Part shown: piece after piece, positions 7,974 through 16,046 of the stretch
Position numbering within the stretch: position 1 is the stretch's first letter
Layout: every line of letters begins with the position of its first letter
From: Pedobacter cryophilus
Lineage (GTDB): Bacteria; Bacteroidota; Bacteroidia; Sphingobacteriales; Sphingobacteriaceae
Length of the DNA: 64,000 nt
Assembly: GCF_005116455.1 (NCBI RefSeq)
Contig: NZ_SWBP01000005.1
Location: 186,001-250,000 of the forward strand
Reading direction: 5' to 3'
Notes under the pieces: generated by a model
Databases searched by the model: none
What the model was told of the DNA's origin: nothing
Seen by the model: the letters and a program-made list of their open reading frames with translations, nothing else
Program-made: the position numbers and the translations under genes

Positions 7974-8396
7974 TTAGTTTAAAACGGAGATTTGAAAACT
8001 GGTAACCGTTACTTGATATTGTTTTAATGGACGAGTTGCAGGTGCTTTTGCAGGCGAGCCATCACTTAATAAAAATATTGCACCACTGCATGGATCTGTT
8101 GCCGTAATGGTTGGATCACTCAGGTTTAACTGGCATTTGTTTAATGGATTTACAGTGCTGCAACGGTCATAAGCAACAATAGCTCCATCTGGGCGGCGGT
8201 ATAAAATTAATCCTGCATATCCGTAACCACTAATTACCACTGCGCCACCAGCACCATTTAATCTACTTAAACGAGGATCGTTTATTGGGGCACTAAAATT
8301 TACAGGCACATCTGGTATAATATTAGCCCCATCTTTTGCGCAAGACAATAAAGAAAAGCTAAAAAATAGGATGAAACCGATATAAATTTTACTCAT
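7974..8396 (-). CDS. Rieske-like lipoprotein lacking the canonical ligands
   Basis: 140 residues with a lipoprotein signal peptide; the lipobox is LLSC, with acylated Cys19. The C-terminal half resembles the Rieske-like domain of small Bacteroidota lipoproteins: YRRPDGAIVAYDRCS, a second Cys nine residues on, then DPCSGAIF and a PATRPLKQY ending. Canonical Rieske motifs (CxH and CxxH) are not met because the histidines are absent, so binding of a 2Fe-2S cluster is unlikely. The protein probably sits at the outer or inner membrane facing the periplasm. It lies six bases after pheS. Confidence 0.62.
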   Translation of the reverse strand: MSKIYIGFILFFSFSLLSCAKDGANIIPDVPVNFSAPINDPRLSRLNGAGGAVVISGYGYAGLILYRRPDGAIVAYDRCSTVNPLNKCQLNLSDPTITATDPCSGAIFLLSDGSPAKAPATRPLKQYQVTVTSFQISVLN

Positions 8397-8402
8397 TTAT
8401 AA

Positions 8403-9536
8403 TTAAATGATTTCTGTTTGAAATTGTTTTAAAAAACGGACGTCGTTTTCTGAGAACAGGCGCAAATCTTTAATTTGATATTTTAAATTGGTGATTCTTT
8501 CTATGCCCATTCCAAAAGCAAAACCGGTATATTTTTTAGAATCGATGTTTACATTATCTAAAACGTTAGGGTCAATCATTCCGCAACCTAAAATTTCTAC
8601 CCAACCACTGTATTTACACATTTGACAACCCGCACCTTTACAAATGGTACAAGAAATATCCATTTCTGCTGAGGGTTCTGTAAATGGGAAAAAAGAAGGG
8701 CGGAAACGTACTTTGGTGCCTTCCCCGTATAATTCCTGAACGAAATAGTAAAGTGTTTGCTTTAAATCAGCAAATGATACGTTTTCATCTACATATAAAC
8801 CTTCCACTTGATGGAAAAAGCAGTGTGCCCTAGCTGAAATAGCTTCGTTTCTATAAACCCTACCTGGCATTAAAGCTCTAAAAGGAGGTTTCCCAGCTTC
8901 CATTAACCTTACCTGAACAGATGAAGTATGGGTGCGGAGAGCGTAGGCAGCCCCACTCCCAACCTCTCCCCCTGATGGGAGAGGAGCGCCTGATGACTTT
9001 TCTTTGTCGTTAGAAAAGTCGCCCTGCGCTTCTTCCCCCTTAGGGGGGAAGACTGAGATGGGGGCTTCTAAGAAAAAAGTATCCTGCATATCTCTTGCAG
9101 GGTGTTCTTCAGGGAAATTTAGGGCAGAGAAATTATGCCAGTCATCTTCAATTTCTGGTCCTTCTGCTACTACAAAGCCTAATCTTTTAAAAATCTCTAC
9201 AATTTCTTTCCTTACTAAAGATAAGGGATGACGCCCGCCAATTTCAAAACCTTCGCCAGTAAGGGTTAAATCTTCTGTTGATGCAGTGTTTTGATCTGTA
9301 GAAGTGAATGTATCTTTAAAGTCGTTAAACTTAGCTTCTGCTAATTGCTTAAACTGGTTTAATACTTTTCCTAAAATGCGTTTCTCTTCTGGCGAAACGG
9401 CTTTAAATTCATCAAATAAATCTTTAATAATGCCTTTTGTACCTAAAAACTGTATGCGGAAGCTTTCTAGCTCTTCTGCTGTTTTGGGTTCAAAAGCTTC
9501 AATTTCTGTAGTGTATTGATTGATTTTAGACTGCAT
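8403..9536 (-). CDS. pheS: Phenylalanine--tRNA ligase alpha subunit, with an in-frame repeat insertion
   Basis: Charges tRNA-Phe together with PheT, which is not in this window. A coiled N-terminal arm (residues 1-85) precedes a class II catalytic core: HPARDMQDTFF, LRTHTSSVQVR, CFHQVEGLYVD, FRPSFFPFTEPSAEMDIS and the C-terminal GFAFGMGIERI. Start chosen at ATG 9536 (MQSKINQY); the frame is open to a TTG at 9554. Between DTFFLE and LRTHTS, where homologues have only a few residues, about 41 extra codons are encoded by a hairpin-rich repeat (about 8942-9065). The frame stays open and all catalytic motifs are intact, so the gene is presumably functional with an extra surface loop. Confidence 0.93.
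   Translation of the reverse strand: MQSKINQYTTEIEAFEPKTAEELESFRIQFLGTKGIIKDLFDEFKAVSPEEKRILGKVLNQFKQLAEAKFNDFKDTFTSTDQNTASTEDLTLTGEGFEIGGRHPLSLVRKEIVEIFKRLGFVVAEGPEIEDDWHNFSALNFPEEHPARDMQDTFFLEAPISVFPPKGEEAQGDFSNDKEKSSGAPLPSGGEVGSGAAYALRTHTSSVQVRLMEAGKPPFRALMPGRVYRNEAISARAHCFFHQVEGLYVDENVSFADLKQTLYYFVQELYGEGTKVRFRPSFFPFTEPSAEMDISCTICKGAGCQMCKYSGWVEILGCGMIDPNVLDNVNIDSKKYTGFAFGMGIERITNLKYQIKDLRLFSENDVRFLKQFQTEII
8942..9065 (-). mobile_element. Palindromic element inserted in frame in pheS (short form)
   Basis: About 124 bp made of three hairpins: CCTCTCCC/GGGAGAGG (near 8960-8984), GACTTTTCT/AGAAAAGTC around 9000, and CTTCCCCC/GGGGGAAG (near 9030-9052). The outer two lie within imperfect terminal inverted repeats that start AGCCCC and end inward in GCGC. 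On the coding strand the peptide reads APISVFPPKGEEAQ at one end and SSGAPLPSGGEVG at the other, matching the ends of the leuS insertion in sequence, order and frame. No gene is inside. I infer a non-autonomous relative of the leuS element. The exact edges are uncertain by a few bases. Confidence 0.72.
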
Positions 9537-9552
9537 AGGGTGCAAATTTAAC

Positions 9553-9580
9553 AAAAAAAGTCCCGTTTTTACGGGACTTT
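9553..9580 (-). terminator. Rho-independent terminator of kbl
   Basis: The stem AAAGTCCCGT / ACGGGACTTT has a four-base loop. Read on the minus strand it is followed by a run of seven T. It separates kbl from pheS. Confidence 0.75.
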
Positions 9581-9616
9581 ATATCTTAATCTAAATGTGA
9601 TGAGAATTTTACTTTT

Positions 9617-9690
9617 GCGTTAACGATGGAAGCGACATCCTTTTTGCTTTTTTTGCAAAAAGATATAGCGGACAGCGTGTTAAAACGCCC
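9617..9690 (+). repeat. REP-like element, copy A
   Basis: Runs from GCGTTAACGATGGAAGCGAC through a perfect CTTTTTGC / GCAAAAAG stem (9640-9662) to AGCGGACAGCGTGTTAAAAC. The flanks match the copy at 15751-15845 in inverse orientation. Confidence 0.7.
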
Positions 9691-9714
9691 AAATCAATAT
9701 CGTAAGAAGCTTAC

Positions 9715-10905
9715 CTACTTAATCACACCCAGCTCTTTACCTACTTTTATAAAAGCATTAATAGCTTTGTCTAAATGATGCTGATCATGAGCGGCAGACA
9801 TTTGCACTCTTATTCTGGCTTTTCCTTTTGGTACTACGGGATAATAAAAACCAATCACATAAATGCCTTCTTCTAACATTTTAGCCGCGAAATCTTGAGA
9901 AAGTTGCGCATCATACAACATTACCGGAACTATTGGATGCACTCCTGGTTTAATATCAAAGCCAGCAGCTGTCATTTTTTCTCTAAAATATTTGGTGTTG
10001 TTTTCTAATTTATCTCTTAATTCGGTGGTTTCGGTTAACATATCTAATACTGCAATAGAAGCTCCAACAATAGCTGGTGCTAAAGTATTAGAGAAAAGGT
10101 AGGGGCGAGAACGCTGACGTAAAATGTCAATCACCTCTTTTGGGCCGGCCGTAAACCCTCCGGATGCACCACCTAAGGCTTTTCCTAATGTGCCGGTAAT
10201 GATGTCTACTCGGCCCATTACGTTGTGGTGTTCATGCGTTCCTCTACCGGTTTTGCCCATAAAACCACTGCAATGGCATTCGTCAATCATCACTAAGGCT
10301 TTGTATTGATCAGCCAAATCACAAATTTTATCTAATTGGGCAATGGTGCCATCCATAGAAAAAGCGCCGTCTGTTACTATAATTCTGTGACGTAAATGTT
10401 GTGTTTCTTGCAATTGCTTTTCTAAATCCTCCATGTTATCATGCTTATAACGATAGCGTTGCGCTTTGCATAAACGCACTCCATCAATAATTGAAGCATG
10501 ATTTAACTCGTCGGAAATTATGGCGTCTTCATCATTAAATAGAGGTTCAAAAACACCTCCGTTGGCATCAAAAGCTGCGGCATATAAAATGGTATCTTCG
10601 GTACCTAAAAAATCAGAAAGTTTTTGCTCTAATTCTTTATGAATGTCTTGCGTACCGCAAATAAAGCGGACAGAAGACATGCCAAAACCATGACTATCAA
10701 TTGCGGCTTTAGCGGCAGCAGTCACTTTTGGGTGAGAGGATAAGCCTAAATAATTATTGGCACAAAAATTAACAACTTCTTTGTTTCCGTTCACAATAAT
10801 ATCAGCACCTTGTGGGCTGGTAATAATTCGTTCTCTTTTGTATAGTCCTGCAGATTCAATATCTTCCAATTCTTTTTTAAGAACGGGCTTAAGTGTTTGG
10901 TACAT
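9715..10905 (-). CDS. kbl: Glycine C-acetyltransferase (2-amino-3-ketobutyrate CoA ligase)
   Basis: PLP-dependent alpha-oxoamine synthase that cleaves 2-amino-3-ketobutyrate with CoA to glycine and acetyl-CoA, the second step of threonine breakdown. The PLP lysine lies in [14 protein letters not shown]. Other landmarks are [45 protein letters not shown] and [10 protein letters not shown]. The 396-residue length agrees with the E. coli enzyme (398). The partner threonine dehydrogenase is not adjacent. AONS/BioF and SPT are relatives, but the [11 protein letters not shown] signature favours Kbl. Confidence 0.93.
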   Translation of the reverse strand: MYQTLKPVLKKELEDIESAGLYKRERIITSPQGADIIVNGNKEVVNFCANNYLGLSSHPKVTAAAKAAIDSHGFGMSSVRFICGTQDIHKELEQKLSDFLGTEDTILYAAAFDANGGVFEPLFNDEDAIISDELNHASIIDGVRLCKAQRYRYKHDNMEDLEKQLQETQHLRHRIIVTDGAFSMDGTIAQLDKICDLADQYKALVMIDECHCSGFMGKTGRGTHEHHNVMGRVDIITGTLGKALGGASGGFTAGPKEVIDILRQRSRPYLFSNTLAPAIVGASIAVLDMLTETTELRDKLENNTKYFREKMTAAGFDIKPGVHPIVPVMLYDAQLSQDFAAKMLEEGIYVIGFYYPVVPKGKARIRVQMSAAHDQHHLDKAINAFIKVGKELGVIK

Positions 10906-11004
10906 TGTAATTGATTTTTAGATTTTAAATTTAAGGAATCATTTTTGGATGAACTAATTAAATAAAAAAGAACTCGATCTAAATTATTGGATCACCCAAG
11001 AGCT

Positions 11005-13158
11005 ATGAAGAAATATTTTCCTTTTTTGGTCCTTTATTTATTACCAATTGGTATTAAGGCTCAGTCTTTTACTGATTCTGTAAAATGGGTTAACCAATTT
11101 ATAAGGGAAACAATAGCGGTACAAAAAGACCATGCTCAAATTGGTTTTGAAAATAGCGGCTACCTAAAGAATTCTTTGATTTTAGATGAAAAGCCCGAAA
11201 AGTTTTTAGGTAAAAACGTTGAAAAATATTCAAAGCTGGTAGATCATCAATTGATTTGGTTGTTTGAATCTTATGGCACCGTTTATTACACGCCAAAAGA
11301 TGGGTATAAAGAATCTATAAAAGCAACCCGAAGCTTTGGTAAATACCCATCATGGGAGTTTAAAAGTGCTGTAGAAATGATGACAAACTTCGCCAAAGAT
11401 GTAGTCAGATTTGGTGCTTTAAGCGATAAAAGTTTTGTTTCTCCTTTAGCTAATAATGCGTTCAATTTTTATACTTATGAAGTGATAGCGATTAAAGAAA
11501 ATCTAGTTTCTGTAAAAGTAAAATCAAAGAAATTATATACGCCAACATTTGAAGGTATTTTAGAAATTGATAGTTTAAGTAAACAAGTGATGAAGCTTGA
11601 TTTGCGAACCACAGGCAACAAAGGCATCAATTTTATTGATTCTTTAAGGATAAAACAATATTTTAAAACAGGACAGTTTTCGCCAGCCGCCACTCAATTT
11701 TTATATAAAGGAAAACTGCTAAAGTTTTCTTTCTCTGGTTCTGTTGAGGTGGATTTTAAAAAATGGTTGCCCTTAAATCAGATGCCTAATCATTTCGAAA
11801 AAATGGAAGTGATAAAGGAAGATTCGGCAGCATATCATGCAGAATTATTAGAAAGTAACAGAACTATTCCTTTAACGCTTCAAGAGCGGATGAGCTTAGC
11901 GTTTCAGGATACCTTGAGAAAGCGACAGCAATACAAAGATTTTACAGATTCTATTGATGGCATTGTACATAAAGCGCCATTTTTTCCGCTTCTTTTTAGT
12001 GATTTGGTTTGGAAGAGTAAAAACCAAAAAAGAGCAATTATTTTTGACCCTATTTTGCCAGCTTTTTTTTACAATACGGTAGAAGGTGCGGGTATAAATT
12101 ATGGTTTTGCATTAATAGCTTATGCCCGAAAAGGGAAATATTGGTCGGTAATTCCTAAGATAAGATACGGACTGGCTAACAATGAGTTAAATTCTGATAT
12201 TTCATTTTCATGGCTTTACGATCCTAAAAAAAGAGGATTAATCAATTTTAGTGCGGGAAGTACCTATGCAGATTTAAATCCGAATGGAACTTTAAACTCC
12301 CTTCAAAATACATTGAATACCTTGCTGTTTGAACAAAACTTCATGAAATTATACCGAAAGGAGTATGGTAGTTTAAGTATAGGGAAAGAAATTACTAAGG
12401 GTCTTTACTTTTCTGGTGGAGCCGAACTCTCTAGAAATTACTCGGTGCAAAATAATTTTGATTATTCTTTTAGAAATATCAAGGAAAGAAATTTTAGCTC
12501 TAATAATCCATTAGATCCTAATACGCAAACGCAGCTTTTTCCAAACAATACATCTTTTCATATAAACGCATCTCTTATCTATACCGTTAATCAGCCTTTT
12601 ATCATGCAAAATGGGATGAAAACGTACAAATTGCCTTTAGGTCCTCGGTTTATATTGGATTATAGAAAGGGTTTTGCAGGTGTTTTCAACTCAAATTCTG
12701 ATTATCATTTTATGGAACTATCTGTTCAGCAAGAAAAGCTAAATATGGGTTTATGGGGTTACGGTTCATATTCCGTTTCGGCAGGTAAATTTTTTAATGT
12801 TAAAAATGTTTATTATCCAGAATGGCGTCACTTTGTTGGGAATATGGCATTGGTGTTTAATCCGGGTTTAAAAAGCTTTCACCTGCTTAATTTTTACACT
12901 TACAGTACCAATCAATATTTTTTGGAGGGTCATTTTGAACATAACTTTAATATGCGCTTCTCTAATCATTTACCTATACTTAGAAAATTAAAATTAGAAG
13001 AACTTTTTGGTGGAGCATATCTTTACCAGCCTCAAAAAAAGCAATATTATGAACTTTATGCAGGCCTAAGAAGATTAATGTTTAGGGTAGATTATGCTTT
13101 TTCTTTTGATATTGAAGGGCAGTTAGATCACGGTATAAAGTTGTCTTACAATTTTTAA
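11005..13158 (+). CDS. DUF5686 family outer-membrane protein (no N-terminal carboxypeptidase-like domain)
   Basis: A signal peptide (MKKYFPFLVLYLLPIGIKA) is followed by about 700 residues resembling the next gene: the EKFLGKNVEKYSKL segment, FVSPLANNAFNFYTYEV, FFYNTVEGAGINYG, LFEQNFMKLYRKEYG, and a barrel-like C-terminus ending in GIKLSYNF. I chose ATG 11005; the frame is open from a TTG at 10987. Bacteroidota DUF5686 proteins usually begin with a CarboxypepD_reg-like domain, which is absent here and present in the downstream paralogue, so this copy has lost it or never had it. The function is unknown. It lies in the outer membrane by inference. Confidence 0.82.
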   Translation: MKKYFPFLVLYLLPIGIKAQSFTDSVKWVNQFIRETIAVQKDHAQIGFENSGYLKNSLILDEKPEKFLGKNVEKYSKLVDHQLIWLFESYGTVYYTPKDGYKESIKATRSFGKYPSWEFKSAVEMMTNFAKDVVRFGALSDKSFVSPLANNAFNFYTYEVIAIKENLVSVKVKSKKLYTPTFEGILEIDSLSKQVMKLDLRTTGNKGINFIDSLRIKQYFKTGQFSPAATQFLYKGKLLKFSFSGSVEVDFKKWLPLNQMPNHFEKMEVIKEDSAAYHAELLESNRTIPLTLQERMSLAFQDTLRKRQQYKDFTDSIDGIVHKAPFFPLLFSDLVWKSKNQKRAIIFDPILPAFFYNTVEGAGINYGFALIAYARKGKYWSVIPKIRYGLANNELNSDISFSWLYDPKKRGLINFSAGSTYADLNPNGTLNSLQNTLNTLLFEQNFMKLYRKEYGSLSIGKEITKGLYFSGGAELSRNYSVQNNFDYSFRNIKERNFSSNNPLDPNTQTQLFPNNTSFHINASLIYTVNQPFIMQNGMKTYKLPLGPRFILDYRKGFAGVFNSNSDYHFMELSVQQEKLNMGLWGYGSYSVSAGKFFNVKNVYYPEWRHFVGNMALVFNPGLKSFHLLNFYTYSTNQYFLEGHFEHNFNMRFSNHLPILRKLKLEELFGGAYLYQPQKKQYYELYAGLRRLMFRVDYAFSFDIEGQLDHGIKLSYNF

Positions 13159-13217
13159 TATAGAGTATATTTTTTTGAATGTTATCTCTAGATATTTATC
13201 TTAGTCTAAAATCCTAT

Positions 13218-15674
13218 ATGAAAAATAGTTTCCTCATTTTTTTTCTTCTGTTTATTACTTTAAATACTTCGGCACAAGTTTATACTTTAAGTGGTAAAAT
13301 ACTCGATAACCAAGAAAAAGCAATTCCATTTGCAACCGTATTTGTAAAAGGAACTACCAACGGAACAGCGGCCAACGGAAACGGAGAATACACTATAAAA
13401 GTAGGAACAGGTAAATTCGATATTATTTTTAGTGCAATTGGGTTTAAGCAGCTCATTCGCTCGGTAGAAGTTAACCAAAACACCATTTTAAATGCGCCAA
13501 TGGAGACAGAATCGTATTCGTTAAAAGATGTAATTGTTTATGCTGATAAGGAAGATCCGGCATATCAAATCATCAGAAAAGCCATAAAAGAAAGAAAAAA
13601 CTATTTAAAAGATATGCCTTCTTATACCTGTGATGTTTACATTAAAGGTGTACAAAGGTTGTTAAAAATGCCCGAAAAATTTTTAGGCAGAGATTTAAAT
13701 AAAGTAGCTCAAGAGGCCGGTTTAGATTCAAATAGAACAGGGATTATTTATCAATCAGAGTCTCAATCAAAACTAAGTTTTATGCCTCCAAAAAGCTATC
13801 ACGAGGAAATGATTTCTTCTAAAGTAGCTGGCAATAATAGGGCTTTTAGTTTCAACAGGGCTTCGGAGCTTATTTTAAATTTTTATGAAAATTATCAAGC
13901 TTGGGATGGAATAAGTAATCGTCCTTTTGTATCGCCTATAGCAGATAATGCCTTGTTTTATTATGATTATAAGTTAATTGGCACTTCGGTAGAAAACGGA
14001 GAGTTTATCAATAAAATTCAGCTTTTGCCAAAAAGAAAATATGATCCCGCTTACCGCGGATACATCTACATTGTGGAAGATAGCTGGCGAATACATAGCG
14101 TAGATTTTTTGATGAGCAAAGAATCTAACATCTCTTTAATTGATTCGTTAAAGATTAATCAGCAGTTTATTGCCGTAAACAGAAAAACCTGGATGCCCTC
14201 TAATATAAAATTTGAGTTTAATGGCGGCTTATTAGGATTTAAATTTGGAGGATACTACGTTGGTATTTACAATAATTATGATTTAAAACCTAAGTTGAAT
14301 GAAAAGGATTTTAAAGAGGTATTAAGAATTACCAAAGAAGTAAATAAAAAGGATTCGGCTTTTTGGGTTGATGCTCGTCCCATTCCTCTCACACAAGAAG
14401 AAACCGTAAACTATAAAAAAAAAGATAGTATTTCTGCTCGCCGAGAATCTAAACCGTATTTAGATAGTTTAGATAAGGTGAATAATAATTTAAAACTATC
14501 CAAACTTTTACTCTCGGGATATAACCCAAGAAACAGGTATAAAAAAGAATTTTACAGCATAGATGGAATTTTACCTTCCGTTTTTTACAATACCGTAGAG
14601 GGTTTCGCTATAAATTACGGGGCAAGTTTTACTAAACGGATAGACACCTTAAACAACCGCTCCTTTTTTTGGAAAGGTAATTTACGATATGGTTTTTCTA
14701 ATAAATTGTTTAGTGCAAATACGCAAGCCACGTTTCCTTTAGGCAAAACCTTTAACCTAAGAGTAGCTTTAGGCTCTGATGTGTTAGATTTAAATGATAA
14801 AGGAACAATAACTGTTTTAGGAAACAGTATTAACTCTTTGTTTTATGAAAGAAACTTCATGAAACTTTACCAAAAGAAGTTTACAGAAGCTACACTCTCC
14901 TCAAGAATAGCGGGCGGTTTAAACGGGAGTTTAGGTTTTGCATATCAAAATAATAAATCGCTTGTAAACACCTCAAATTATACTTTTATAGATCACAAAA
15001 CCAGAGAATTTACAACAAATAATCCCTTTAGTCCAACCATAGACCAAGAGTTATTTCCGAAATATCAAAGCCTCAAATTAACACTTGCCTTAAGCTATAA
15101 TTTTAGTAATAAATATGTCACTTATCCAACAGGCAGATTTTATTTACCTTCAAAATGGCCGGTGTTAACTTTTAATTATGTGAAGGCAATTCCCAATGTT
15201 TTTAATGCCGATGCCGATTTTGATTTAATGAGCTTAGGCATCAGAAAATCTGATGTAAAACTAGGTTTCTATGGCAATTTTACCTTTAGCGCAGTAGCCG
15301 GAAAATTTCTTAGCTCAAAAGCGGTGTACTATCCAGATTTTAAGCATTTTAGAGGAAACAATGCTTTGTCTTTTACGCCGGCGGCAAATCAGTTTTTATT
15401 TTTAAATTATTACCTAAACAGTACACAACAAGAATATTTTGAAGCACATGCCGAGCATAATTTTTCTGGATTTTTCACCAACAAATTACCCTTAATAAGA
15501 AAATTGAAACTTCAAGAAATAGTAGGAGCAAATTACCTCAGTACACCGATGTTAAAAAACTATACGGAATTTTATTTTGGACTTTCTTTTACTGGCATAA
15601 AAGCTTATTATGGCTTTAGTTATGAAGGAAATAAACAAGTAAATTCTGGCTTTAGGGTTGCTTATGGCTTCTAA
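13218..15674 (+). CDS. DUF5686 and carboxypeptidase-regulatory-like domain outer-membrane protein
   Basis: A signal peptide (MKNSFLIFFLLFITLNTSAQ) precedes a CarboxypepD_reg-like beta-sandwich (VYTLSGKILDNQEKAIPFAT to about residue 100) and then the DUF5686 region: YQIIRKAIKERKNY, MPEKFLGRDLNKV, RPFVSPIADNALFYYDYKL, PSVFYNTVEGFAINYG, LFYERNFMKLYQKKF. The C-terminus is barrel-like and ends in RVAYGF. ATG 13218 is preferred because it opens a clean signal peptide; the frame extends to 13179. It is a tandem paralogue of the gene 60 bases upstream and probably shares its transcript. No biochemical role is established. Confidence 0.86.
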   Translation: MKNSFLIFFLLFITLNTSAQVYTLSGKILDNQEKAIPFATVFVKGTTNGTAANGNGEYTIKVGTGKFDIIFSAIGFKQLIRSVEVNQNTILNAPMETESYSLKDVIVYADKEDPAYQIIRKAIKERKNYLKDMPSYTCDVYIKGVQRLLKMPEKFLGRDLNKVAQEAGLDSNRTGIIYQSESQSKLSFMPPKSYHEEMISSKVAGNNRAFSFNRASELILNFYENYQAWDGISNRPFVSPIADNALFYYDYKLIGTSVENGEFINKIQLLPKRKYDPAYRGYIYIVEDSWRIHSVDFLMSKESNISLIDSLKINQQFIAVNRKTWMPSNIKFEFNGGLLGFKFGGYYVGIYNNYDLKPKLNEKDFKEVLRITKEVNKKDSAFWVDARPIPLTQEETVNYKKKDSISARRESKPYLDSLDKVNNNLKLSKLLLSGYNPRNRYKKEFYSIDGILPSVFYNTVEGFAINYGASFTKRIDTLNNRSFFWKGNLRYGFSNKLFSANTQATFPLGKTFNLRVALGSDVLDLNDKGTITVLGNSINSLFYERNFMKLYQKKFTEATLSSRIAGGLNGSLGFAYQNNKSLVNTSNYTFIDHKTREFTTNNPFSPTIDQELFPKYQSLKLTLALSYNFSNKYVTYPTGRFYLPSKWPVLTFNYVKAIPNVFNADADFDLMSLGIRKSDVKLGFYGNFTFSAVAGKFLSSKAVYYPDFKHFRGNNALSFTPAANQFLFLNYYLNSTQQEYFEAHAEHNFSGFFTNKLPLIRKLKLQEIVGANYLSTPMLKNYTEFYFGLSFTGIKAYYGFSYEGNKQVNSGFRVAYGF

Positions 15675-16044
15675 AATGGCTTTAAACCAGCTATTTTTAA
15701 AAAATAACCCTTGTTTTATTGGTTTTAGGCTTCAAAATTTTGTTTGGGCATTTTAACACGCTTTTCGCTACCTGCCTGCCGCAGGCAAGGTATCTTTTTG
15801 GCTTCAAAAAGCCAAAAAGGATGCCGCTTCAATCGTTAATGCGCCTAAAAAACTCAAAAACTAGTTTTAAACTTACATTATTCTAAAAATAGCAATCAAA
15901 ATTTCTTCAACTAAACAAAATATACCGTAAAACAGGTATTGGAAGCTTGTTTATTAAATAATAACTTTAAAAAGTTTTAGTTTATAGAGTTAATTGTTTT
16001 GGTTAAAAAAGGGGAGCTTAATTTGAGTTTAACTCCCCTTTTTT
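15675..16044. other. Intergenic region with REP-like element and terminator
   Basis: 370 bases between convergent genes. They hold REP-like copy B (15751-15845) and a terminator hairpin at 16005-16046. I see no gene. The remaining bases are AT-rich and featureless. Confidence 0.7.
15751..15845 (-). repeat. REP-like element, copy B, with a nested palindrome
   Basis: On the minus strand it reads GCATTAACGATTGAAGCGGC, a perfect CTTTTTGGC / GCCAAAAAG stem (15794-15819), then AGCGAAAAGCGTGTTAAAAT, so it aligns with copy A. Relative to copy A it contains about 20 extra bases of a GC-rich palindrome (near 15770-15791) between GATA and TAGCG, which suggests a small element inserted into a larger one. 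Confidence 0.7.
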
Positions 16045-16046
16045 TT
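16005..16046 (-). terminator. Terminator between DUF5686 genes and subtilase gene
   Basis: AAAAAAGGGGAG (16005-16016) pairs with CTCCCCTTTTTT (16033-16044); the inner TTAA/TTAA pairing extends it. T-rich flanks on both sides allow it to act in both directions. It overlaps the last codons of the subtilase gene by two bases. Confidence 0.7.
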
